Below, piece after piece: positions 34,079 to 42,853 of a DNA stretch of 64,000 nt. The notes under the pieces were generated by a model that worked only from the letters and a program-made list of their open reading frames with translations, was not told the DNA's origin and made no database searches. The stretch comes from Hyphomicrobiales bacterium (GTDB taxonomy: Bacteria; Pseudomonadota; Alphaproteobacteria; Rhizobiales; Rhizobiaceae): contig UBJR01000008.1 of assembly GCA_900465675.1 (NCBI GenBank), forward strand, positions 184,811 through 248,810, given 5' to 3'. Each line of letters begins with the position of its first letter. The stretch's first letter is position 1. The position numbers and the translations under genes were made by a program.

Positions 34079-34130
34079 GCGGTTCCGTTCTGAAACGCAA
34101 TCATAGCGCCGGGAGTTGCAAACGATAGTC

Positions 34131-35357
34131 TCAGTTTTCGTCTTTTGGCTTCACAATCCACGTGAAGACCGCACCGGCGGCAAGCAGGACACAGGTTCCC
34201 AGGAACACCGAGGGCATGCCGATATGGCCGCCGACGAAACCGCCGAGCACCGGCCCGGCCACCTGGCCGACATATTGCGATGAGACTGAGAGGCCGAGAA
34301 TGCTGCCTGCCGCGCTGTCGGGCACGCTGTGGCGGATCACCGCCGAGATGCATGGCAGCAACCCGCCGAGCGCGATCCCCATCAGGAAGCGCAGGATGAT
34401 CAGCTGCCAGGCGCTGGTGACGAAGGCCTGCGGGATCAGCAGAACCGCGGCCACCGCCAGCGCGCCTGCAATCACCGGCCAGTGGCCGATGCGGTCGGCG
34501 AGCTTTCCGAGCCGCGAGGCGGAGAGGATGCTGCCGAGCGCCGCTGCCGACATGACAACGCCTGCGATCATCGTCACGCTTGACTGATCCGCAACCAGAT
34601 CGGCGACATAGACGGTGATGATCGGCTCGATCGACATGTTGGCGAGCATCAGCAGCATGCCGGTCAGAAGCATGGCGATGACGGGGCCCTTGTCGGGGAT
34701 CGAGCGCCAGCCGCCGCTGGCCTTGGCGGCCTGCTTGCGGGCGGGGGACTTTTCTTCCTTGATCAGAAAAGCGGTGCCGAGGAACGCCAGGAAGATGAAG
34801 GCACCGGCGGCCAGAAATGTGCCGCGGATGCCGATCAGCGGCGGCAGCGCTCCGCCGATCAGCGGACCGACAAGATTGCCGGCCATAATGCCTGACGAGA
34901 GCATACCGAGCGCCCAGGCAGAGCGATCCTTCGGCGTCTGCGTCGCCACCAGCACCATCGAACCCGAGGAATAGCCACCGGCCAGGCCGACGAACAGCCT
35001 GAGCGCTACCAGCTGCCAGACGTCCCCCGCCATGCCCATCAGCGAAATGGCGATCGTCATGCCCAGACTGGCGCGCACCAGCATCAGCTTGCGCCCATAG
35101 ATATCGCCGAGCCTGCCCCACAGCGGCGCCACGAACGCGGCGGCAAAGAAGGTCGCGCCATAGGCAATACCCGACCACTGGACGATCGCCGCATGATCGG
35201 GGACGCCGAGCTCCTCGACATAGAGCGGCAGGAAGGGAAGCAGCAGCGTCATCGCCACGATCGTCGTGAACGAGCCGATCAGCGAGACGGCGAGGTTGCG
35301 TTTCCAGTAAACGGACCCGGCCGCGGCGTCGGCTGCGTTCATCGGGGTGTCGGCCAT
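34131..35357 (-). CDS. MFS multidrug efflux transporter (DHA1/Tet-like)
   Basis: A 408-residue twelve-helix drug:proton antiporter. Motif A is GRLGDIYGRKLMLV in loop 2-3 with a second, weaker copy (SRLGKLADRIGHW) between helices 8 and 9. Motif C-like glycines occur in GIMAGNLVGPLIGGALPP in helix 5, which marks exporters. The central loop is KEEKSPARKQAAKASGG. The start is an ATG at 35357 with little Shine-Dalgarno. It is followed by the GNAT gene, and a drug-modifying acetyltransferase with a pump is a common pairing, though not demonstrated here. Confidence 0.9.
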   Translation of the reverse strand: MADTPMNAADAAAGSVYWKRNLAVSLIGSFTTIVAMTLLLPFLPLYVEELGVPDHAAIVQWSGIAYGATFFAAAFVAPLWGRLGDIYGRKLMLVRASLGMTIAISLMGMAGDVWQLVALRLFVGLAGGYSSGSMVLVATQTPKDRSAWALGMLSSGIMAGNLVGPLIGGALPPLIGIRGTFLAAGAFIFLAFLGTAFLIKEEKSPARKQAAKASGGWRSIPDKGPVIAMLLTGMLLMLANMSIEPIITVYVADLVADQSSVTMIAGVVMSAAALGSILSASRLGKLADRIGHWPVIAGALAVAAVLLIPQAFVTSAWQLIILRFLMGIALGGLLPCISAVIRHSVPDSAAGSILGLSVSSQYVGQVAGPVLGGFVGGHIGMPSVFLGTCVLLAAGAVFTWIVKPKDEN

Positions 35358-35530
35358 ATCAGGGGTTCTCTATGCGTCTTCGGAAGTCTTGGGGCGCGGG
35401 CAGCCTACGCCCGGCTTATCCCGGTGCCAAGGACGGATAGCGCCCGAACCGTCGGCTCATTTGCGGCTTTCACTGGTTTCCGCTATAAACTGATTGCAAA
35501 TCGCAATCGGAAAAGAGGAGGAGGTTTGCG

Positions 35531-35881
35531 ATGAGTGTGACGGACGATCGAGAGCAGATGATCCGCGCCCTGTTCGCCGCCTATCTCGAAGGCCGCCGGG
35601 ATATCGTCGGCGCGATGCTGTCGGATGATTTCACCTTTTCCAGCCCGCGAGACGATCATATCGGCCGCGCCGCCTATTTCGACCGCTGCTGGCCAGAGCC
35701 GCCTGCCTTCCGCGCCATCGAGATCGAGTACCTCACCGTCTCCGGCGACGAAGCCGCCATCCGCTATCGTGCCGTCAAAAACGACAGCGCCGCCTTCCGC
35801 AACATGGAAAGCTTCCGCTTCAAGAGCGGGAAGATCGTCTCGGTCGATGTGTATTTCGGACGTGAGGCCAATGATCGATGA
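35531..35881 (+). CDS. NTF2/SnoaL-like protein
   Basis: A 116-residue protein of the NTF2-like cone fold. The pattern is an N-terminal helix (DDREQMIRALFAAYLEGRRDIVGAMLSDDFTFSSP) followed by strands IEIEYLTVSGDEAAIRYRAV, MESFRFKSGKIVSVDVYFG. No catalytic residues can be assigned. GAGGAGGAGG precedes the ATG. It is divergent from the MFS pump. The 223 bp following it (35882-36104) hold nothing that I can support. Confidence 0.8.
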   Translation: MSVTDDREQMIRALFAAYLEGRRDIVGAMLSDDFTFSSPRDDHIGRAAYFDRCWPEPPAFRAIEIEYLTVSGDEAAIRYRAVKNDSAAFRNMESFRFKSGKIVSVDVYFGREANDR

Positions 35882-36104
35882 CGACGAATACTGCGATCGC
35901 CGGCCGTTTTTCAGATCTTGCCTGGGGACAATTCACGGCTGGCAGGACCGGTTCCGAAAGCGCCGGGGCCGCCGTGCCATCCTCATCCTGTCCATTAACG
36001 GGAAAAACACGTGGGTTTAACCATGTTGCTTAGCCTTTGATTCATCCTCCCAGAGCAGTTTGCGGCCGGGGTGGCTGGGAACCAACCTCGAAGGATCGGA
36101 AGCT

Positions 36105-36251
36105 ATGACCTATGCACTTGTGCTCTTCTCGGCCGTGACGGCGATCGTGGTGTCGATTTCGGCGATCGGCACGGCGCCGGCGCCAAACAGCAAGTGGCCG
36201 GAAATCCACCCGGAAAAGACCTCCAGACTGGTGCAGGCGCACCGGCCCTGA
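36105..36251 (+). CDS. Small single-pass membrane peptide
   Basis: A 48-residue frame starting MTYALVLFSAVTAIVVSISAIGTA, with one hydrophobic helix of about 20 residues followed by a short hydrophilic tail (PNSKWPEIHPEKTSRLVQAHRP). AAGGATCGGAAGCT upstream provides a plausible ribosome-binding site. No family is recognised. It could equally be the signal/anchor region of a tiny secreted peptide. It precedes a secreted-protein gene by 90 bp. Confidence 0.5.
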   Translation: MTYALVLFSAVTAIVVSISAIGTAPAPNSKWPEIHPEKTSRLVQAHRP

Positions 36252-36341
36252 TCCGCCACATTTTGCATGAACGGCGGGTTCATCGCCGGTTCAGGGCAGG
36301 GGGCTAAATCTCTCGCCTGGCTGGATTTTTGGAGAACCGCA

Positions 36342-36671
36342 ATGAAGATCATCACGCTGGCAGCAGCGCTCGTTATCGGAGGCCTTTCGGCACTGTCAGC
36401 CGAAGCGATGCCGGTTGCGCCGCTTGCCGTGGACAATGCCGCCGCATCCGATGTGACCAAGGTGGATTACGCCTGCGGCCGCGGCTGGCACATGACCCGC
36501 TGGGGCGAATGCCGCCGCAACGACTACCGCCGCTATGCACCGCCGGTCCGCTACTGGCACCGTCCCCCGCCGCCGCGCTGGGGCTGGGGCGGCGGCTGGG
36601 AACGCCCGCGTCCCTATTACCGCGACCGTGATCGCGGCTGGGATGGCGGCGGCCGTTACGACCGCTACTGA
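36342..36671 (+). CDS. Secreted GCG_CRPN-type repeat-prefix protein
   Basis: A 109-residue secreted protein with a Sec signal peptide (MKIITLAAALVIGGLSALSAEA). The mature part has the motif VDYACGRGWHMTRWGECRR, two cysteines that begin the 'GCG_CRPN' domain known from rhizobial small secreted proteins, followed by a low-complexity tail rich in Arg, Pro, Trp, Tyr and Gly. The function is unknown. GGAG lies seven bases before the ATG, so the longer upstream frame is rejected. A perfect terminator follows 20 bp after the stop. Confidence 0.85.
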   Translation: MKIITLAAALVIGGLSALSAEAMPVAPLAVDNAAASDVTKVDYACGRGWHMTRWGECRRNDYRRYAPPVRYWHRPPPPRWGWGGGWERPRPYYRDRDRGWDGGGRYDRY

Positions 36672-36691
36672 GCGATAGTAAAGCGAATAGC

Positions 36692-36720
36692 AAACCGGGG
36701 CAGAGGCCCCGGTTTTTTGT
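36692..36720 (+). terminator. Rho-independent terminator
   Basis: AAACCGGGGC and GCCCCGGTTT form a perfect 10-bp stem with loop AGAG, followed by TTTTG. It ends the secreted-protein transcript. Confidence 0.92.
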
Positions 36721-36780
36721 TTTCGTAGCTCAGCGACGCTTCGGCGATTGATCTCTGTTGATGACAACCGGCGTTTAGTG

Positions 36781-36798
36781 TATCTCATAAATGAGGTA
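36781..36798. promoter_or_regulatory. 18-bp dyad before the PPOX flavoprotein gene
   Basis: TATCTCATAAATGAGGTA has CTCAT/ATGAG arms around AA, with one mismatched pair in the outer flanks. It sits 45 bp before the start at 36843, a promoter-proximal position fitting a repressor site. Confidence 0.4.
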
Positions 36799-36842
36799 CG
36801 TACGTCATTTCGGAACTCAACTGGAACGCGGGAGGCAGGACA

Positions 36843-37493
36843 GTGGAAACATTCAATCCAAAGCCGGAATTTGCCATCAGAGACGAAGAGGCACTTCGGG
36901 GCCTGTTCGAGCCGACCCATGCTCTCGCCATACAGAAGTGCCAAAACACGCTGGGCAGGCACGCGCAGGAATTTATCCGCCGCTCGCCGTTCCTCTGCAT
37001 CGGCACACAGAGTTCGAATGGCAGCGCCGATGTCAGCCCGCGCGGCGACCCTGCCGGTTTCGTCAAGATATTGGATGAGCGCACCTTGGCGATACCGGAC
37101 CGTCCGGGCAACAATCGCCTCGATACGCTGGTCAATATTCTGGCCAATCCAAATGTCGGATTGCTGTTCATCATCCCGGGGTTTGACGACACTTTGCGGG
37201 TGAACGGGACTGCCACTCTCTCGCGAGACCCCGGCCTGCTTGAGCGCATGCGTGTCAACGATCGTGTGCCGAAGCTCGCAATCTTGGTCACTATCAGCGA
37301 AGCCTTCATGCATTGCGCAAAGGCGTTCCGTCGCTCCCATCTGTGGAACCCCGAGCACTTCCAGGACCGCAGCGGAATGCCCTCGCTGGTGAAGATCATT
37401 CTGGACGAAACGACCGGGGCTCCTGCCGACGCGTCGGCAATGCGCAAGATCGATGACGATCTCGAAGCCGACTACAAGAGGACGCTCTACTAG
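36843..37493 (+). CDS. PPOX-class FMN-dependent flavoprotein (MSMEG_1061 type)
   Basis: A 216-residue pyridoxamine-5'-phosphate-oxidase-like flavoprotein with the split-barrel FMN fold. Signature segments are FIRRSPFLCIGTQSSNGSADVSPRGDPAGFVKILDERTLAIPDRPGNNRLDTLVNILANPNVGLLFIIPG and LRVNGTATLSRDP. The DVSPRGDPAGFV block is the flavin-binding turn of this subgroup, which reduces small molecules rather than making PLP. The start is GTG at 36843, preceded by GGGAGG. It is a single gene convergent with the ClpP-like protease. The substrate is unknown. Confidence 0.87.
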   Translation: METFNPKPEFAIRDEEALRGLFEPTHALAIQKCQNTLGRHAQEFIRRSPFLCIGTQSSNGSADVSPRGDPAGFVKILDERTLAIPDRPGNNRLDTLVNILANPNVGLLFIIPGFDDTLRVNGTATLSRDPGLLERMRVNDRVPKLAILVTISEAFMHCAKAFRRSHLWNPEHFQDRSGMPSLVKIILDETTGAPADASAMRKIDDDLEADYKRTLY

Positions 37494-37527
37494 CGCCGGG
37501 ACATTCTGGCGGGCCGCGGCCTCGAGG

Positions 37528-38337
37528 TCACTTCACCTTCGCGGCAGCCGCGCTGACCTTTTCAGGGGTTGTCACCAGCGCGAATTCCTTCATCTCGGCG
37601 GGCTTCAGGTAATAGAGCCGGTCCGGCGGGGTTTCCATCGCGTGGATCCAGAGGCCAGGCTTGATGCCCATGGCGTCGAGATGGCGGGTGACATCGGCGG
37701 TGGTGCGCTGCGCATCCGACATGGCACGCTCGGGCGACAACTTTTCTTTCGTGCCGTTGAAGACCTGATGCACGCCGATCACCGCGCCGTCATCGGCGCT
37801 GCGGCTGACGCCACCGTAAAGAATGATCGGGCAGGAGGAGGCGCAGAGCGCGCCTTTCGCCACCGTTGTGCCGATCTTCCGCTCGCGGATCAGCTTCGAC
37901 ATGGCGAGCGCATCGCCGACCGCGCCGCCCGGCGAATCCAACGATACCGTCTTCACATATTCGCCACGCGCCTCGATCTCCTTTTGGAAACGGCCGGCGG
38001 CGCCGTATTCGATCGCGCCGCGCGCCAGCAGAATGCCGCCTGGTTGAAGCTCGAATGTCATCGGCTGCTTCAGCAGCTCGGCGCTGGTGGTGATCTCGGC
38101 AGGCGGGTTTTCAGGCTCGCCATCGGTCAGCGCTGGCGGCAGAACGGGCATGCTGTCAGGGGCGGCGGGATCGAAGACCGGCAGCGTGGCATTGGCGATG
38201 CTGAGATCGCGGAAATCGATCACCAGAAAGGCGACCGCGGCGGCGATCAGCGCATGCAGCACCAGCCGCGGCAGCGTCGAGTCGTCGGTGGCAAGCAGCC
38301 TGCGCTTTATCTGCTCGCCTGCCGCTTCGATCTTCAT
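37528..38337 (-). CDS. Membrane-anchored ClpP-like periplasmic serine protease
   Basis: A 269-residue protein with one N-terminal membrane helix (residues 24-42) and a periplasmic ClpP/crotonase-fold domain. The core reads VSLDSPGGAVGDALAMSKLIRERKIGTTVAKGALCASSCPIILYGGVSRSADDGAVIGVHQVF. S167 in CASSC is the likely nucleophile and H190 the base; the two cysteines C165 and C169 flanking it could form a disulfide in the oxidising periplasm. The 'SPGG' oxyanion turn is intact. Its ATG overlaps the stop of the membrane protein upstream by four bases, so translation is coupled. It is the last gene of a three-gene unit; its substrate is unknown. Confidence 0.8.
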   Translation of the reverse strand: MKIEAAGEQIKRRLLATDDSTLPRLVLHALIAAAVAFLVIDFRDLSIANATLPVFDPAAPDSMPVLPPALTDGEPENPPAEITTSAELLKQPMTFELQPGGILLARGAIEYGAAGRFQKEIEARGEYVKTVSLDSPGGAVGDALAMSKLIRERKIGTTVAKGALCASSCPIILYGGVSRSADDGAVIGVHQVFNGTKEKLSPERAMSDAQRTTADVTRHLDAMGIKPGLWIHAMETPPDRLYYLKPAEMKEFALVTTPEKVSAAAAKVK

Positions 38338-39695
38338 GTCTGCGGACCCTTGCGCGGTGGCTTGCCCGGCAGGTCGAGGCTGGTGACGTTGGAGGGTTCT
38401 GGCTCATGTTCCCCGGCAGCATGCGCTTCGGACGCCGCTTCGGCATGCCCATCCGCCTTCGCCGCGGCCTTGGCTTCCGCCCGGGCAACGACGGCCTCGA
38501 TATCGATGCCGCGCGCCTGCAGCGCCCGCTGAACCTCGATTGCCTTAAGAAGCTCGGCGGCGGTGATCCGCTCGGCAAAGGGCATGCTCTGCTCCTGCCG
38601 CCGCAGGGCACCGTGGGCGACCGACAGCATCAGCACCAGCACGCCGGGCAGAAGGTCGATCGAGATTGCGCCCGCCCAACTGGGGATGAAGTCCGAGGCA
38701 TAGCGCAGCACGGCTTCGGCCGAAGACAGCGGCACGAAGCGCCGCTCGCCGACAGGCTCGCGAGCGAGGATCTGGTCGGCAGCCTGGGACAGCACTTTCG
38801 ATTGCGCGGCGACGGAGGAGCGGATCGTCTCCATCACCTGATCCTGCCGATTGGCGAGATCGACCTCGCGGCCATCGGCGACAGGGGCGATGAAGCCGAG
38901 CGACAGGTCCTCGGCGGCGCGCTTGACGGAGGGTGCGATCGAGGTCTGCTCCAGCGAGGTGATGACGCCGGTCAGCGTCACGACTTCGGCTGCGAACTGG
39001 TCAGCGCGCTCGTCGATGGCACCGGGCGCCGAAACCAGCGTGCGCATGGTTTCCAGATGCTTGCGCCCGTCATCGAAAAGAGTGGTGACGCGCTCGCGCG
39101 AGGCATTGATGTTGTTCTGCAGTTCGGTCAGCTGCGAGGCCATCTGTGACAGGAGCTGCACGACGCTGCCGGCACCCGTGGTGCCGGTCAGCGCGCCGGT
39201 CTCGCGCTCCTGATCGGCAAGCCGCTGGAAGCGTTCCTGCGTGCGCTGGATATCGGGCAGCAGGCTTTGCGCCGCCAGCGCATTCTGGTGCGCCCGGTCG
39301 AGATCGCCGGTGTAGTCCTCCAGCGTTTCGGCCAGATGCTGTTCGAGTGCTGCCGAACCCGCAAGAGCTGCCGCGTTCAGCCAGCTCGCCATGGCGATGA
39401 TCATCGCGCAGCCGAGCGCCATGATGCAGAGCAGAGCCGTGCGCGCCGCCACCGTCGTCACATGCGGGTAGAAGCGGGCGAGATAGGTCCAGAAGGCATA
39501 GATCGCCACCGAAACCGCAGCCGAATAGATCAGCGCCGCAAAGAAGGTGGAGGTCGGCGAACCGTCGAGCAGGCTGCGCACGCCGAGATAGGTATAGACG
39601 CCGGATGCGAGCGCCAGAACCGCCAGCGCAAAGCGCGTCATCGTTTCCACGGCTTCGATGCCGTCGTGCAGGCGGTGAGATGCGCCAAGCGCCAT
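38334..39695 (-). CDS. Membrane protein with large coiled-coil loop
   Basis: A 453-residue protein. Three hydrophobic helices lie near residues 20-45, 50-73 and 83-110. A long hydrophilic, heptad-like stretch follows to about 345 (LEQHLAETLEDYTGDLDRAHQN, QRTQERFQRLADQERETG, MASQLTELQNNINASRERVTTLFDD). A fourth helix at about 350-370 leads into an Ala/Glu-rich cytoplasmic tail. By the usual positive-inside reading the coiled coil lies in the periplasm. GGAGG precedes the ATG by six bases. It overlaps the protease gene by four bases and follows the soluble coiled-coil gene by 78 bp. No family is recognised; a structural or scaffolding role is inferred. Confidence 0.75.
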   Translation of the reverse strand: MALGASHRLHDGIEAVETMTRFALAVLALASGVYTYLGVRSLLDGSPTSTFFAALIYSAAVSVAIYAFWTYLARFYPHVTTVAARTALLCIMALGCAMIIAMASWLNAAALAGSAALEQHLAETLEDYTGDLDRAHQNALAAQSLLPDIQRTQERFQRLADQERETGALTGTTGAGSVVQLLSQMASQLTELQNNINASRERVTTLFDDGRKHLETMRTLVSAPGAIDERADQFAAEVVTLTGVITSLEQTSIAPSVKRAAEDLSLGFIAPVADGREVDLANRQDQVMETIRSSVAAQSKVLSQAADQILAREPVGERRFVPLSSAEAVLRYASDFIPSWAGAISIDLLPGVLVLMLSVAHGALRRQEQSMPFAERITAAELLKAIEVQRALQARGIDIEAVVARAEAKAAAKADGHAEAASEAHAAGEHEPEPSNVTSLDLPGKPPRKGPQT

Positions 39696-39773
39696 GATAT
39701 TCCTCCGGCTGGTATCCTCTTAAGAAACCCTTAAAATCCCGGCGAAAACAAGGCCTTCAAAATGAGCGGGCGC

Positions 39774-41300
39774 TTACTCCGCTGGCGGTACCCGCGCTGG
39801 CTCGCCGGAGAATTCCCGCTCACCGCCAAAGCTATCGCCCGAAGAGCGTAGCGACTTCTCGGAGATGTCGATCAGCGGCGAGAAGGTGGCTGCCGGCATG
39901 CGCACATCCTCGGGCTCGTCGAACGCAGCAGGTGAAGACCTGTCACCGCGGGCGACCTCCAGCTGGCCGTTCAGGATGGCGCGTTCGGCGCGCAGCTGGC
40001 GGATCTCGGATTTGGCGATCTCCAGGCTGGTGCGCAGCTGGCCGATTTCGTGGCGGTCGCTGTCCATGCGGGTGTCGAGATCGCGCCGCATGGCGTCGGC
40101 TTCCCGGTCGCGGCGCGTGCGCAGGCTTTCCGCCTCGCGCAGCTTCACCGTCAGTTCGTTATTATAGGCGGAAAGCTCGCGGCGGGCGGTCTCGCTCTCG
40201 GTTCCGCTCATGCGGGCGCGGCGCAGCTCTTCCTCGACGCGCTCGGCGCGCGAGATGGTGGCCGCGAGTTCCGATTTCAGCCGCTTCATCTCGCCGCGCG
40301 CCGATTGCAGTTCCTCATCGGTCATCTTGTTGCGGCCGTTCGCGGTGATCAAAAGCTTCTCGACCAGCTCGGCTTTGGAGCCGACGGCGTCGCTCTTGGT
40401 CGTCAGGTGGGCAATCTCGAGTGCCGAAGAGGTGGTGACCGTATGCAGCTCGACCTCGGCGCGCTTGTGGCGCTCCTCGACCAGCGACAGTTCCTGCTTC
40501 AGGCTGGCGACGGCCGTCTGCAGGTTGGAAACCAGCGCTTCCTGCGCCATCAGATTGCTCTTCAGGTGACCGCGCTCTTCCGTCAGCCGCGCGATGTCGC
40601 GGGCCTGCACGGCGCTTTCGCGGCGCGACGTTTCGGTCAGCAACTGGTGTGCCGTCGTTTCCAGATCGAGCTTTTCACGCGTGGCGGACAGTTCGCGGCT
40701 GCGGCTGTCGAGCTCCTGCTGCGCGCGCTTCAGAAGCATCGAGGCTTCGTCGAACTGCATGATCCGTCCGGCAAGCTCGCGCTCGGCGTCGAGCAGCCGC
40801 GTCTCGATGATCGAAAATTCCTCGCAGGTGATGCCGTGGACGTTCTGCAGCTTGGTCAGCTCTTCGCGCACCGCTTCGATCTCGATGCGGAATTGGCCGT
40901 TGGCGGTGCGGATGTCCTTGTTCTCGGCGGCAAGCCGCGCATTGTCCTCGTCGGCCTTGCGTCTCGCGCCGCTCTCGTAGTCGAGCAGCGAGCTGATGCG
41001 GGCGCATTCGGCCTGCAGCCGTCCGGTCTCGGAAAGCGAATGGTCATGGGCGCCGAGAAGCGTGGTCACGCGGTCCTGCAAAGCGGAAAGCCCCGCTATC
41101 AGCTCCTTGGAATTGCGCTGGTTTTCCTCAAGCACCGATCCGAAGGCCTGGAACTCGTTGATCTCGGGCATCTGGTAGGGCTGCGGCGCCGTTGCCTGGG
41201 GCGTCATCGGCTGTTCTGTGATGGAGGCCGGCCGGTAGGCCTGGCTGTTCGTGCGGATATCCGTCTTGCCCGGCTCGTCGCCCCGGCGGAAAAAACTCAT
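39774..41300 (-). CDS. Long cytoplasmic coiled-coil protein (crescentin-like in form)
   Basis: A 508-residue soluble protein. After a disordered head (MSFFRRGDEPGKTDIRTNSQ, then a Pro/Gln-rich stretch) residues 55-440 are almost continuous heptad-type helix, rich in Glu, Lys, Arg, Ala and Leu without helix breakers. A disordered, acidic-Ser tail follows. This head-rod-tail plan is that of bacterial intermediate-filament-like proteins such as crescentin, but sequence homology cannot be judged by eye. The start is one of two nearby ATGs (41300 or 41306). It is the first gene of the unit with the coiled-coil membrane protein and ClpP-like protease, so the three may build or clear an envelope-linked structure (inference). 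Confidence 0.75.
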   Translation of the reverse strand: MSFFRRGDEPGKTDIRTNSQAYRPASITEQPMTPQATAPQPYQMPEINEFQAFGSVLEENQRNSKELIAGLSALQDRVTTLLGAHDHSLSETGRLQAECARISSLLDYESGARRKADEDNARLAAENKDIRTANGQFRIEIEAVREELTKLQNVHGITCEEFSIIETRLLDAERELAGRIMQFDEASMLLKRAQQELDSRSRELSATREKLDLETTAHQLLTETSRRESAVQARDIARLTEERGHLKSNLMAQEALVSNLQTAVASLKQELSLVEERHKRAEVELHTVTTSSALEIAHLTTKSDAVGSKAELVEKLLITANGRNKMTDEELQSARGEMKRLKSELAATISRAERVEEELRRARMSGTESETARRELSAYNNELTVKLREAESLRTRRDREADAMRRDLDTRMDSDRHEIGQLRTSLEIAKSEIRQLRAERAILNGQLEVARGDRSSPAAFDEPEDVRMPAATFSPLIDISEKSLRSSGDSFGGEREFSGEPARVPPAE

Positions 41301-41510
41301 GACCATCACTCGCGCCCCAAAAGATCGATGTCAAAATGCAGTTTCGAATTATCAATTCACGCTAATTAAGTTCGTCCTATCAAAGGTTGCTCTAACGATC
41401 TTTGCCCGGATAACTTGTGGCGCATCTAGGACCGCAAACCCGCCGCCTGTCAAAGCACCGTTCGATGAAATCAACAGTTTTTTAAGATTTGGACGGGCAG
41501 CGAGCGCTGC

Positions 41511-41840
41511 TTATTCTTCCGGCAGCAGGTTCAGCTTGTCGGTCTGCAGCTCGCTGCCGATCTCGGCGGCCTTCGACTGCTTGTCATAGACGCAGATATG
41601 GGTGACGAAGCCGTTGGCGCCCTTGGGCCGGCCGGTCACCAGCGCCAGTCCGTAATGTTCGCTGCCGAAGGGATCGACGACGGCGCGTGCCTCGTCGATC
41701 GAGACGGTGGCGGCCGCCTTGCACTTGGCTTCGACGTCGGCGGCAAAATCCTTCCAGGCGTCGTCGGAGGAGGCGAGAGCGCTGCCGGCGCACAGCGGCA
41801 GCAGAAGGGAGACGGAAAGGCGGATTTTATTCCTCTGCAT
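41511..41840 (-). CDS. Small periplasmic protein
   Basis: A 109-residue protein with signal peptide MQRNKIRLSVSLLLPLCAGSALA (cut near residue 23). The mature part, SSDDAWKDFAADVEAKCKAAATVSIDEARAVVDPFGSEHYGLALVTGRPKGANGFVTHICVYDKQSKAAEIGSEL, has two cysteines about 40 residues apart. I do not recognise a named family, though similar small secreted proteins are common in rhizobia. GAGG precedes the ATG. It is divergent from superoxide dismutase; 41301-41510 is a 210-bp AT-rich gap without a visible gene. Confidence 0.75.
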   Translation of the reverse strand: MQRNKIRLSVSLLLPLCAGSALASSDDAWKDFAADVEAKCKAAATVSIDEARAVVDPFGSEHYGLALVTGRPKGANGFVTHICVYDKQSKAAEIGSELQTDKLNLLPEE

Positions 41841-42052
41841 CAGGGGCCTCGTTCGGTTCGCTGTGGCGTATCGTTCGGGTTTGTCTGCGCATCATCGGTG
41901 ATTTTACCCCTCAAAGCCAAGCCCGCAATCAAGGCAATTTTTCCTCTGAGGCTGCCTTTTTTGATGTTTCCGCCGTTGCCACTGGCAGGTTCCGCTCCTA
42001 TGTTCCGCCTCACCTGCCGATCACGCAACCCATTGCCAAGAGGAGACTTACC

Positions 42053-42655
42053 ATGGCTTTTGAATTGCCCGCACTCCCGTACGACTACGAAGCGCTTTCG
42101 CCTTTCATGTCGAAGGAAACGCTGGAGTACCACCACGACAAGCACCACAAGGCTTATGTCGACAACGGCAACAAGCTCGCGGCTGAAGCAGGTCTGGCCG
42201 ATCTCTCGCTCGAAGAAATCGTCAAGAAGTCGTTCGGCACCAACGCCGGCCTCTTCAACAATGCTGCCCAGCATTACAACCACGTCCATTTCTGGAAGTG
42301 GATGAAGAAGGGCGGCGGCGGCAACAAGCTGCCGGGCAAGCTCGAAGCGGCCTTCAACTCCGATCTCGGCGGCTATGACAAGTTCAAGGCTGATTTCGCC
42401 AATGCCGGCGCCACGCAGTTCGGCTCCGGCTGGGCCTGGGTTTCCGTCAAGAACGGCAAGCTCGAAATCTCCAAGACCCCGAACGGCGAAAACCCGCTCG
42501 TCCACGGCGCTACCCCCATCCTCGGCGTCGACGTCTGGGAACACTCCTATTACATCGACTACCGCAACGCCCGCCCGAAGTATCTCGAAGCCTTCGTCGA
42601 CAGCCTGATCAACTGGGACTACGTCCTGGAGCGCTACGAAGAAGCCACGAAGTAA
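42053..42655 (+). CDS. sodB: Superoxide dismutase, Fe/Mn type
   Basis: A 200-residue iron/manganese superoxide dismutase that dismutates superoxide to peroxide and oxygen in the cytoplasm. The metal ligands are H27 (LEYHHDKHHKAYV), H77 (AAQHYNHVHFW) and the D-x-x-x-H pair of DVWEHSYYIDYRNARPKYL. The second-shell GGGGNKLP and GSGWAWV blocks are intact. The ATG at 42053 is preceded by AGGAG; the longer frame upstream has no coding character. It is a single-gene unit with its own terminator. Fe versus Mn preference cannot be fixed by eye. Confidence 0.95.
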   Translation: MAFELPALPYDYEALSPFMSKETLEYHHDKHHKAYVDNGNKLAAEAGLADLSLEEIVKKSFGTNAGLFNNAAQHYNHVHFWKWMKKGGGGNKLPGKLEAAFNSDLGGYDKFKADFANAGATQFGSGWAWVSVKNGKLEISKTPNGENPLVHGATPILGVDVWEHSYYIDYRNARPKYLEAFVDSLINWDYVLERYEEATK

Positions 42656-42681
42656 TCGGTTCGAAGCGAACGGATTTGAAG

Positions 42682-42711
42682 ACACCCGGTGCGAAAGCGC
42701 CGGGTGTTTTT
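42682..42711 (+). terminator. Rho-independent terminator of sodB
   Basis: ACACCCGGTGC pairs with GCGCCGGGTGT (one T-G wobble, 11 bp) around a stable GAAA tetraloop, followed by TTTTT. Confidence 0.95.
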
Positions 42712-42853
42712 GTTTGCGCAAGGTGCGCCCGCCGCGGCGGGCGTCAGCGCTCCGGACAGGATTTTCTGTTTCCGCGCCCGCGAACATGCTGGAGCCGCTT
42801 GCAATTTTCCGCGAATAGGCTGCTAGCTAGGGTTTCAACAGGAGGAGCAAATT

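Noticed and set aside
40050..41369. A 439-codon frame antisense to the coiled-coil gene
   Set aside because: The composition mirrors the coiled-coil codons in reverse and lacks a ribosome-binding site.
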